A DNA stretch of 64,000 nucleotides from Paludibacteraceae bacterium. Lineage in GTDB: Bacteria; Bacteroidota; Bacteroidia; Bacteroidales; Paludibacteraceae. The stretch is from NCBI GenBank assembly GCA_016285885.1, contig JAEERP010000001.1:496001-560000 (forward strand). The letters run 5' to 3'. The number at the start of each line of letters is the position of its first letter. Position 1 is the stretch's first letter. Positions 29,628-37,464 of this stretch are shown piece after piece. Below the pieces are notes generated by a model. That model saw only the letters and a list, made by a program, of their open reading frames with translations. It did not search any database and was not told the origin of the DNA. The position numbers and the translations under genes were made by a program.

Positions 29628-30707
29628 ATGAAAAAATTTCTAGTAATTATACCTGCAGTAAAAGAGGTCTTGCCTTATATTGACACATATACTTCTATTC
29701 TAGATAAATACAATATCAGCTATAACGTTATTTATTGGAATCGACATGGAGAGGTATGTAAATATGGGAGTAACTATATTGCATATGAAAAGAAAACCAA
29801 TGATGAATATTCTGCGCCAAGAAAAATATACGATATATATAGATTTTATCGATTTGTACTAAAACATCTAAAAAAAGTATCATATGATGGAATATTTATA
29901 TATACCATAGCAGATTCTATCTTCTTTTATAAATATTTAAGCAAACATTACAAAAATAGATATGTGTTTGATATAAGGGATTATTCTCCCATCCTTAAGT
30001 TCCCTTATTTCAGGTATGCTTTAAATCATCTTTTAAATAAATCTGCATTTAATGTTATATCTTCAGAAGGGTTTAAACAATTTTTACCACAAGAAGAATC
30101 ATATGTAATTACCCATAATATCACATTAAATGAGATTGGAAATGCCAATATACACAATAACAATTGTAATCAGGACAAGCCATATAATATAATCACCATA
30201 GGTAAATTGAGAGATGAAAAAGTGAATATAGATATTATAAAAACATTAGGTAATCGAACAGATATAAAATTATCTTTTGTTGGCATGGGACCTGCCTCAC
30301 AAACAATAAAAAATCATGTTGAGAGAAACAAACCATTCAATGTAACTATCACAGGAAAATATCTAAAACAGGATGAGGACAAATATGTGTTAAACGCAAA
30401 TATGCTTAATGTATGTATGGAGCAAAATATATTGAGCAAATATTTGCTTAGTAATCGATTGTATTTAGGTGCTCGTCTTCGTAGACCTCTTTTAACTTAT
30501 GATGATGATTACCAATCATTAATTATAAAAAAATACAAATTAGGATTGCTTGTTAGTCGTAATGAAAACATATATGATAAAATCATAAACTATTGGGAAA
30601 CATTTGATTATGACATGTATAACCAAGGTTGTATATGGTTTTTACATGATGTGGAAAACGATTTAAAAAATTTCGAAAAAAAAATAGTAAAATTCATCAC
30701 TGAATAA
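29628..30707 (+). CDS. Glycosyltransferase (GT-B, GT4-like)
   Basis: IIPAVKEVLPYIDTYTSILDKYNISYNVIYWNRHGE; YNIITIGKLRDEKVNIDIIKTLG; divergent acceptor half. Confidence 0.7.
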   Translation: MKKFLVIIPAVKEVLPYIDTYTSILDKYNISYNVIYWNRHGEVCKYGSNYIAYEKKTNDEYSAPRKIYDIYRFYRFVLKHLKKVSYDGIFIYTIADSIFFYKYLSKHYKNRYVFDIRDYSPILKFPYFRYALNHLLNKSAFNVISSEGFKQFLPQEESYVITHNITLNEIGNANIHNNNCNQDKPYNIITIGKLRDEKVNIDIIKTLGNRTDIKLSFVGMGPASQTIKNHVERNKPFNVTITGKYLKQDEDKYVLNANMLNVCMEQNILSKYLLSNRLYLGARLRRPLLTYDDDYQSLIIKKYKLGLLVSRNENIYDKIINYWETFDYDMYNQGCIWFLHDVENDLKNFEKKIVKFITE

Positions 30708-30755
30708 TGCCAATAAAAAGATATATTTCTAAACATAAAAGGTATATACAGTTTT

Positions 30756-31310
30756 ATGAAGAAAATAGATTTGAACACATATGACAATTCATGGTACCAG
30801 ACTGGCGGGAGTAAAATAAAAATGCTTGTTTGGTACTTTGTGAATGAACTATGCATGAATAGCGGATGGTTATTCGTCAGTAGCATCAGAAGGTCTATTT
30901 TACGAATTTTTGGAGCAAAAATAGGAGAGGGGGTAATTATCAAACCGCACGTAAGCATCAAATATCCATGGAGACTCTCCATTGGCGACAACTGTTGGAT
31001 AGGCGAAAATGTATGGATAGACAATCTTGCAGAGGTGACGATAGGAGATAACGTATGCATCAGCCAAGGGGCTATGTTGTTGTGCGGCAACCATAACTAC
31101 AAGAAAACAACGTTCGATCTGATGATTGGAGAAATCAAACTGGAAGACGGTGCATGGATATGCGCAAAATCCGTAGTTTGTCCAGGCGTGACGATGAAGT
31201 CACATAGTATACTTACAGTAGGCTCAATGGCAACAAAAGATTGTGAAGCATATTCTATCTACCAAGGAAATCCGGCAGTCAAAATAAAGGAAAGGGAAAT
31301 CGAAGATTGA
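30756..31310 (+). CDS. WcaF-like colanic-acid-type acetyltransferase (LbH)
   Basis: NSWYQTGGSKIKMLVWYFVNELCMNSGWLFVSSIRRSILRIFGAKIGEGVIIKPHVSIKYPWRLSIGDNCWIGENVWIDNL. Confidence 0.92.
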   Translation: MKKIDLNTYDNSWYQTGGSKIKMLVWYFVNELCMNSGWLFVSSIRRSILRIFGAKIGEGVIIKPHVSIKYPWRLSIGDNCWIGENVWIDNLAEVTIGDNVCISQGAMLLCGNHNYKKTTFDLMIGEIKLEDGAWICAKSVVCPGVTMKSHSILTVGSMATKDCEAYSIYQGNPAVKIKEREIED

Positions 31311-31346
31311 TTCGAAACATTTTGTTGAAAAACACACAAAAACCCA

Positions 31347-31377
31347 TTGTAAGAAATTTAAATAAATCGTATGTTTG
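31347..31377 (+). promoter_or_regulatory. Predicted Bacteroidetes sigma-ABfr promoter (TTG-N20-TATGTTTG)
   Basis: TTG at 31347-31349 and TATGTTTG at 31370-31377, upstream of the GT2 at 31523. Confidence 0.5.
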
Positions 31378-31522
31378 CACCCAAAAGTGTATAATGTATT
31401 ACCCAAATATCAATTGAAGTAAAATCAGGATAAAAATGCAGAAGAAATCTGCGCAGATGGATAAAAAACGTCAAAAAATTAACCGAATTGAGTATGTAAG
31501 CCGTTAATGTGTAAAGTTTCAT

Positions 31523-32305
31523 ATGGCAAAGAAGATATCGATCATCACCACGTCGTATAACAGTGGCGAGACCATACGGGACACGTTGGAGAGCGTGTTG
31601 CGACAGACCTTCCGGGACTACGAGCTGATCGTCAAGGATGGAGGTTCGACAGACGACACCCTCGCCATCTGCCGGGAGTACGAGCCTCGCTTCGGCGGTA
31701 GACTCACCATCGTCTCCGAACCCGACAAGGGCATCTACGACGCCATGAACACGGGCCTCGCCATCGCAACGGGCGACATCATCGGCATCCTCAACTCAGA
31801 CGACTACTACACCGCGGACAACGTCCTCCAAATGGTCGCCGACACCATGCGCGACCCTATGCTCGACGCAGTCTATGGCGACGTGCACTACGTGTCGCCC
31901 GAAAACCTCGAACGGTGCGTCCGATACTACTCCTCGAAGGTCTTCCGCCCTTCCCTGATGCGCTTCGGCTTCATGCCCGCGCACCCTTCCTTCTACTGCC
32001 GCAAAAGCGTCTACGACCGCTACGGCACCTTCGACAAGCGCTACCGCATCGCGGCAGACTTCGACCTGCTCCTCCGCTTCATCTACCTCGGTAAGATCAA
32101 GACCAAATACCTGCCCCTGGACTTCGTCACCATGCGCACGGGCGGCGTCTCCACCTCCGGCCTCCGCAGCCACCTCAAAGTGCTCAAGGAACACCACGCC
32201 TCCCTCAAACGCAACGGCGTCAAATCCAACTACTTCACCTCGGCGTGCAGGTTCCTGTACAAGCTGAAGGAGTTGAGGATTGGAAAATTAAGAATTAAGA
32301 ATTAA
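31523..32305 (+). CDS. Glycosyltransferase family 2 (WcaA/WcaE-like)
   Basis: KISIITTSYNSGETIRDTLESVLRQTFRDYELIVKDGGSTDDTLAICREYEPRFGGRLTIVSEPDKGIYDAMNTGLAIATGDIIGILNSDDYY. Confidence 0.95.
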   Translation: MAKKISIITTSYNSGETIRDTLESVLRQTFRDYELIVKDGGSTDDTLAICREYEPRFGGRLTIVSEPDKGIYDAMNTGLAIATGDIIGILNSDDYYTADNVLQMVADTMRDPMLDAVYGDVHYVSPENLERCVRYYSSKVFRPSLMRFGFMPAHPSFYCRKSVYDRYGTFDKRYRIAADFDLLLRFIYLGKIKTKYLPLDFVTMRTGGVSTSGLRSHLKVLKEHHASLKRNGVKSNYFTSACRFLYKLKELRIGKLRIKN

Positions 32306-32361
32306 GAAACGATAGTTCGACGAAGTCAATTAAGAATTGTCAGTCCGACGTAGTCAATTTT
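32283..32361 (+). repeat. Interspersed intergenic AATTC/CGTCAGTTCGACGAAGTC element (two cores)
   Basis: 'attaagaattaagaattaagaaacgatagttcgacgaagtcaattaagaattgtcagtccgacgtagtcaatttt'. Confidence 0.8.
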
Positions 32362-32631
32362 GGGAATGCGTATCCCCACATGATGCGCACAATCCTGCTC
32401 TGAAAGAGCGCAACATATATAGCCTAGGGCAACGCCCTAGGGGAATTAAGAATTTTGAATTATGAATTTTGAAACGTCAGTTCGACGAAGTCAATTAAGA
32501 AAGCCTGGATAGGAGGCGATGAGCTAATTAACCCAACGGAAAAAGCAGCGAACGATCACATTTCGCTGCTTTTTTCTTATCCCGTTGGAGGATCACCAAG
32601 AAAATCATTATCTTTGCGAGAAAGGTAGCAA
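32362..32631 (+). repeat. ~270-bp direct repeat, copy 1 (CCTAGGG hairpin + AATTC/CGTCAGTTCGACGAAGTC motif + terminator + promoter), upstream of MNT/HEPN
   Basis: Near-identical to 33423-33688: 'gggaatgcgtatccccacatgatgcgcacaa...gcctagggcaacgccctaggggaattaag...aaagcagcgaacgatcacatttcgctgcttttttcttatccc.ttgga...tatctttgcgagaaaggtagca'. Confidence 0.95.
32540..32576 (+). terminator. Rho-independent terminator-like hairpin (copy 1)
   Basis: AAAAAGCAGCGAA-cgatcacat-TTCGCTGCTTTTTT. Confidence 0.8.
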
Positions 32632-32636
32632 AATTA

Positions 32637-32960
32637 GTGTCAGCTATGAGAAGGCCAGAAATTGTGGAACGGATAAGGAAAGAAGCGGTAAAGTTACTGC
32701 CGAAGGTGCAAACGATCCTGTACGGGTCGGAAGCGAGGGGTGACGCGCGCCAGGATTCCGACATCGATCTGTTACTGCTGGTCGATGCCGACAAATTGTC
32801 ATACGACGACAAAGACCACATCATCGCACCATTTTATGACATTGAGTTGGAAACAGGTGTCAACATAAGCGCATTGGTCCTTCTACGCAAGGATTGGGAA
32901 AACCGACCTTTCATGACACCATTCCAATGCAATGTGAACAGGGAGGGGATAGTACTATGA
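32637..32960 (+). CDS. MNT-type nucleotidyltransferase (antitoxin of MNT/HEPN module)
   Basis: VQTILYGSEARGDARQDSDIDLLLLVD (GSxARGDxxxxSDID). Start may be the ATG at 32646. Confidence 0.93.
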   Translation: MSAMRRPEIVERIRKEAVKLLPKVQTILYGSEARGDARQDSDIDLLLLVDADKLSYDDKDHIIAPFYDIELETGVNISALVLLRKDWENRPFMTPFQCNVNREGIVL

Positions 32961-33373
32961 TTCAACAAATGTCAGACGAAAACATTGATGCCCTTGTGCA
33001 TTACAGATTGGAAAGAGCGCACCAAACACTTGCGGAGATTCCATTCCTGCGTGAACAAGGATACTATAACACAGCAACCAACCGATTGTATTATGCGTGT
33101 TACTACGCAGTTGTTGCCTTGCTAACAAAAAATCACATACCGACAGACACCCACGCTGGCGTTAAGACAATGCTGGGGTTGCATTTCGTTTCGAAAGGCC
33201 TAATATCAAAAGAAAGCGGCAGAGCATTCACCAATTTGTTCGATTGTCGTCAGCACAGTGACTATGACGAATTTGTATATTCGACAGAAGAGGAAGTTGA
33301 CGAACTTTACGAGAAAGCTCAGAGACTCATCGAAGAAGTCGACACGCTACTGCATACATCTTCAACAGACTGA
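32957..33373 (+). CDS. HEPN domain protein (toxin of MNT/HEPN module)
   Basis: ALVHYRLERAHQTLAEIPFLREQGYYNTATNRLYYACYYAVVALLTKNHIPTDTHAGVKTMLGLHFV ... FDCRQHSDYDEF. ATGA overlap with MNT stop supports start 32957 rather than 32894. Confidence 0.93.
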   Translation: MIQQMSDENIDALVHYRLERAHQTLAEIPFLREQGYYNTATNRLYYACYYAVVALLTKNHIPTDTHAGVKTMLGLHFVSKGLISKESGRAFTNLFDCRQHSDYDEFVYSTEEEVDELYEKAQRLIEEVDTLLHTSSTD

Positions 33374-33422
33374 AAAGATCAGTTAATAACCAAAGAAACG
33401 TCAGTTCAACCTAGTCAATTAA

Positions 33423-33688
33423 GGGAATGCGTATCCCCACATGATGCGCACAACCCAGCTCTGAAAGAGCGCAACACATATAGCCTAGGGCAACGCCCTA
33501 GGGGAATTAAGAATTTTGAATTATGAATTTTGAAACGTCAGTTCGACGAAGTCAATTAAGAAAGCCTGGATAGGAGGCGATGAGCTAATTAACCAAACGC
33601 AAAAAGCAGCGAACGATCACATTTCGCTGCTTTTTTCTTATCCCATTGGATCACCAAGAAAATCATTATCTTTGCGAGAAAGGTAGCA
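33423..33688 (+). repeat. ~266-bp direct repeat, copy 2, upstream of the DUF3791 module
   Basis: Near-identical to 32362-32631, with a few substitutions and a ~3-4-nt indel between terminator and promoter. Confidence 0.95.
33600..33637 (+). terminator. Rho-independent terminator-like hairpin (copy 2)
   Basis: AAAAAGCAGCGAA-cgatcacat-TTCGCTGCTTTTTT. Confidence 0.8.
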
Positions 33689-33706
33689 TAACCCCCAAAT
33701 ATAAAC

Positions 33707-33979
33707 ATGCGCATTATGAACCCGAAAGACAAATATGAGTATTGCCCCTCAGAAGACGAAAAAATCGCCATTTTTGTCGCCTCATGTGTCGAGTCTGTGG
33801 CAAAAGCCTTAGATGTCGCCCCGGGGACCATGTATCAACGTATGGCGAGAATAGGATTAATCAAGGATTATATCATTCCGTGCTACAATGTATTGCACAC
33901 CGAAAGTCGCCAACATGTGACGGAAGACCTGATTAAGACCATCGAGATTTGGGAAAAGAAACAAGGAGTAGCCATATGA
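33707..33979 (+). CDS. DUF3791-like protein
   Basis: MNPKDKYEYCPSEDEKIAIFVASCVESVAKALDVAPGTMYQRMARIGLIKDYIIPCYNVLHTESRQHVTEDLIKTIEIWE. Confidence 0.8.
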   Translation: MRIMNPKDKYEYCPSEDEKIAIFVASCVESVAKALDVAPGTMYQRMARIGLIKDYIIPCYNVLHTESRQHVTEDLIKTIEIWEKKQGVAI

Positions 33980-34086
33980 TAGAAGTTTACCATGGAGGTG
34001 TGGAAAAACACTCACCGAATAATCAAATATGCATCCTGAACCAAGAGGTGATAGACCAATGTCTGACATTTAAAAACATCTTATGA
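33976..34086 (+). pseudogene. DUF3990-like protein with large internal in-frame deletion
   Basis: Translates MIEVYHGGVEKHSPNNQICILNQEVIDQCLTFKNIL*. The N-terminal 'YHG' start and C-terminal 'NNQICILNQEVIDQCL.F' ends of DUF3990-type proteins are fused. ATGA-overlaps the DUF3791 gene. Confidence 0.6.
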
Positions 34087-34087
34087 T

Positions 34088-34300
34088 ATGCTGAGCGACT
34101 TGAACATGTGGAATAAGATCGGACGTGTCGTGATGCGCCTCTCCGAACGTCTGGACATAAATATGGAAAAGGCCTTTGAACTTTTCTATACTTCCAAAAC
34201 TTGCGAGAACCTCCATGATCCACAAATGGGGCTATATCTGTTAGGAGATAACTGCATCGTGGACGAATTGATCGAGGAAATCCGGTCGAGACACAGTTAA
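34088..34300 (+). CDS. Second DUF3791-like small protein
   Basis: MLSDLNMWNKIGRVVMRLSERLDINMEKAFELFYTSKTCENLHDPQMGLYLLGDNCIVDELIEEIRSR. Confidence 0.7.
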   Translation: MLSDLNMWNKIGRVVMRLSERLDINMEKAFELFYTSKTCENLHDPQMGLYLLGDNCIVDELIEEIRSRHS

Positions 34301-34447
34301 TTAAGAGTTAAGAGTTAGGGTGAATTAACTTTCTATCCCTGAAAGGGCGTAACAGCACAGGCAGGGGTGTGAACCCCTGTGAAGCACTGTACGGTATCCC
34401 CCTGTTGACGACACGCCCCTTGCATATTGAAAAAAACCGCCGATAAA

Positions 34448-34478
34448 TTGACAAATAAAAAAACATTTCCTATATTTG
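34448..34478 (+). promoter_or_regulatory. Predicted Bacteroidetes promoter (TTG-N20-TATATTTG)
   Basis: TTG at 34448-34450, TATATTTG at 34471-34478, upstream of the epimerase. Confidence 0.6.
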
Positions 34479-34563
34479 TACCGAACGATGTTTGGCATTT
34501 ACCCCAAACAATCTATCTACGAGTTTAACCTGAATTATTAACTTTTAAACCAATTAATTGTAT

Positions 34564-35580
34564 ATGAAAATCTTAGTGACAGGTTCGGCGGGATTCATAG
34601 GGTACCACCTGACGAAACGTTTGCTGGAAGAGGGCCACGAGGTGGTCGGCCTGGATAACCTGAATGAATACTACTCCGTATCGCTGAAACGAGCGAGATT
34701 GGCCGAATCTGGGGTGGTGGACCCGATGCTACCGTATGGCGTCCACATCTGCAGCGAGACAAAACCCAACTATAAGTTCGTCCGCATGGACCTCCAGGAT
34801 AGGCAGCAACTGCCGAAACTATTCGTCCAGCACCACTTCGACTGCGTCGTCAACCTGGCCGCCCAATGCGGTGTGCGTTACTCCACCGAGAACCCGTTCG
34901 CCTACATCGAGAGCAACCTGCTCGGTTTCGCCAACCTGCTCGAATGCTGCCGCCACAACAACGTGAGACACCTCGTCTACGCCTCCTCCTCCAGCGTCTA
35001 CGGCGGCAACGCCAAGACCCCTTTCACGGAAGAGGATAGGGTGGACACCCCGGTCAGCCTCTATGCCGCCACGAAAAAGGCGGACGAGCTCATGGCCAGC
35101 TGCTACAGCAAACTATATAACCTCGCCTGCACGGGCCTCCGCTTCTTCACAGTATACGGTCCGTGGGGCCGCCCCGACATGGCTCCCATGCTCTTCGCCG
35201 ACGCCATCCGCAGCGGCAAGGAAATCAAAGTGTTCAACCACGGCGACATGCTCCGCGACTTCACCTACGTCGACGACATCGTGGAGGGTATCACCCGCGT
35301 CATGGGCAAGACACCGAAGCCCCAGGAGGACGGCAGACCGCATAAGATCTATAACCTCGGCTGCTCCAACCCAATCCGCCTCATGGACTTCATCCAGACC
35401 ATGGAGAGCATCTTCGGCAAGGAAGCCAAGAAGGTCTTCCTCCCTATGCAACCAGGCGACGTCTACCAAACCTACGCAGACACTTCCGCCCTGGAACGTG
35501 ACTTCGACTATAAACCGTCCACCGAACTCAAAACCGGTCTGGAAAAATTGGTGGAATGGTACAACGCATACTACAAGTGA
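34564..35580 (+). CDS. UDP-glucuronate 4-epimerase-like NAD-dependent epimerase (CapI type)
   Basis: MKILVTGSAGFIGYHLTKRLLEEGHEVVGLDNLNEYYSVSLKRARL; YASSSSVYGGNAKTPFTEEDRVDTPVSLYAATKKADELMA; FTVYGPWGRPDMA. Confidence 0.93.
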   Translation: MKILVTGSAGFIGYHLTKRLLEEGHEVVGLDNLNEYYSVSLKRARLAESGVVDPMLPYGVHICSETKPNYKFVRMDLQDRQQLPKLFVQHHFDCVVNLAAQCGVRYSTENPFAYIESNLLGFANLLECCRHNNVRHLVYASSSSVYGGNAKTPFTEEDRVDTPVSLYAATKKADELMASCYSKLYNLACTGLRFFTVYGPWGRPDMAPMLFADAIRSGKEIKVFNHGDMLRDFTYVDDIVEGITRVMGKTPKPQEDGRPHKIYNLGCSNPIRLMDFIQTMESIFGKEAKKVFLPMQPGDVYQTYADTSALERDFDYKPSTELKTGLEKLVEWYNAYYK

Positions 35581-35700
35581 ATTAAGAATTAAGAATTATG
35601 TAGGAGGGGGCATAATTCGCAATGTTTTTTTGAAATCTTTTTTGTGGTTAACTTTTTTTGAGGTAACTTTGTTAGCTCAATTCGAAAACATACAGATAAG

Positions 35701-36513
35701 ATGATGCATAGAGGTTATCTTTCAGCAATAGGGGCGGCGCTCCTCGCCATTTCACTGAATTCCTGCAAAGAACAGCCGGAATACGTGGAGAAAATCTATC
35801 CCATACAAGAGGAGGTGGAACTAAAGCTGGCGGGCAAGTGGGAGATCGCTACCGTGGACAACGTGCCGGTGCTGACCAACGAGAAGCAGGTAGTCACCTA
35901 CCAAGAGGGGTGGACCGCGCACCGTAGCATCGCCGACACGGAGGTAAGCCCTATCTGGATGAACAAGCAGGCGTTTAAATGTAGCCTATATGGCCATGAC
36001 GTTACGGAGACCAACACCGTGGAGCAGAGCGCACCGACGAAGATCACCTCCAACGTCGAGACGATAGAGGGGAGCCAAATGGTCGCCATCGTGAAGACCA
36101 TCTACTCGACTACCGACACAACACAAAACAGGTGCCATTTCATCGTCTATAGGAAGATCGACAAAGACTTCACGAAAGAGATCGTGGGCTATTGGGAGGT
36201 TAAGCTGGCCCAGCCGGGCATCCCGGGCATCACAGACCACCGCCTCGCCTTCCGTGAGGATGGTACCTTCCTCGTGTTCGACCGTGACACCACCGAGAAC
36301 GAATGGGTGGAGAACCGCACCACCACCAACCGCTACATGATGGACGGGTGCTGGCTCGCCCTACGCAAACAAACACTGGAGCCCGCCACCGATGTGAGGG
36401 AGTGCTGGGACATCTCCATCGAGGGTGACAAGATGTATTGGAACGCACTGCGCGCCGACAGCGCCGACGTACGCCACGAAGATCAGTTAGAACTGACCCG
36501 CGTCACCGAATAA
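35701..36513 (+). CDS. Hypothetical lipoprotein
   Basis: Signal peptide with lipobox (IGAALLAISLNSCKEQ). Confidence 0.75.
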   Translation: MMHRGYLSAIGAALLAISLNSCKEQPEYVEKIYPIQEEVELKLAGKWEIATVDNVPVLTNEKQVVTYQEGWTAHRSIADTEVSPIWMNKQAFKCSLYGHDVTETNTVEQSAPTKITSNVETIEGSQMVAIVKTIYSTTDTTQNRCHFIVYRKIDKDFTKEIVGYWEVKLAQPGIPGITDHRLAFREDGTFLVFDRDTTENEWVENRTTTNRYMMDGCWLALRKQTLEPATDVRECWDISIEGDKMYWNALRADSADVRHEDQLELTRVTE

Positions 36514-36595
36514 GATGCGTCGCATATTTGGGGTTTCCCTATCGTTGTATGCATGAGTTGCGCCCGTAAATGAGCGTTTTAGTATATTTTATATA

Positions 36596-37456
36596 ATGAT
36601 TAAAAGGATTTTAAAACATATTCTGAATCCTACGATGATTCGTGGGGCGAAAAGAGGTTTGCGCCGTCTGCGGAATAAACTGAAGCATGCGGATAAGACG
36701 ACATTGAAGGATTTCAAACGCGCACTCACGGCAGACCTTGGGCTCAAAAGGGGCGACCGCATCTTCGTGACCTCAGGCTTCGCCAACCTCAACGCGGAGG
36801 ACTACTCTCCGGAGGACCTCCTCCTCTCCCTCATGGAGATCGTGGGTCCAGAAGGATTGATCATGATGCCCTATTACCCGCCCGTATCCTCGATGGATTG
36901 GGTCAAAAGCGGAGAGGTGTTCGATATGCGCACCACGAAATCGGGCATGGGTATCCTCACCAATGTCTTCGCACATATGTCGGGCGTCGTGATGAGCGAA
37001 CACCCCACTAAGGCGGTCTGCGTGTGGGGAAAGGATGCGGAGTGGTTCGCTTCGCGCCACTACTTGTCGGTCGACCCCTATGGAGAAGACACACCATACG
37101 GAAGACTGCTCGAAAAGGGTTCCAAGTCGCTCTCGCTCGGGGTAATCAACCTGCCGATGTTCCATGCGATAGAGGATCTCTACCAAGATCCCAAGACCCT
37201 CTACTACAGCGAGCAAATCTACGACGTGCCGCTCAGAACGCTTCAGGGAAAGCTGATTTCCTGCCACACGATGGTGCATGATCCACTCCTTTCCGAGGGG
37301 ACCATGATGGGAGGCGAATTCGTGAAACGGTTCTCCGAACCGATCCGAAAGGTAGTCCGCTTCGGCTACGACCATCTCTATTTAATCGACAACACCCTGC
37401 TGAAAGAGGCGGCCATCAAGGAGTTCGCCGCAGGGAATACACGAAGGAAAAAGTAA
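36596..37456 (+). CDS. AAC(3)-family N-acetyltransferase-like protein
   Basis: DRIFVTSGFANLNAEDYSPEDLLLSLMEIVGPEGLIMMPYYP; SVDPYGEDTPYGRLLEKGSKSLSLGVINLPMFHAIED. Confidence 0.75.
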   Translation: MIKRILKHILNPTMIRGAKRGLRRLRNKLKHADKTTLKDFKRALTADLGLKRGDRIFVTSGFANLNAEDYSPEDLLLSLMEIVGPEGLIMMPYYPPVSSMDWVKSGEVFDMRTTKSGMGILTNVFAHMSGVVMSEHPTKAVCVWGKDAEWFASRHYLSVDPYGEDTPYGRLLEKGSKSLSLGVINLPMFHAIEDLYQDPKTLYYSEQIYDVPLRTLQGKLISCHTMVHDPLLSEGTMMGGEFVKRFSEPIRKVVRFGYDHLYLIDNTLLKEAAIKEFAAGNTRRKK

Positions 37457-37464
37457 TTTATGCA

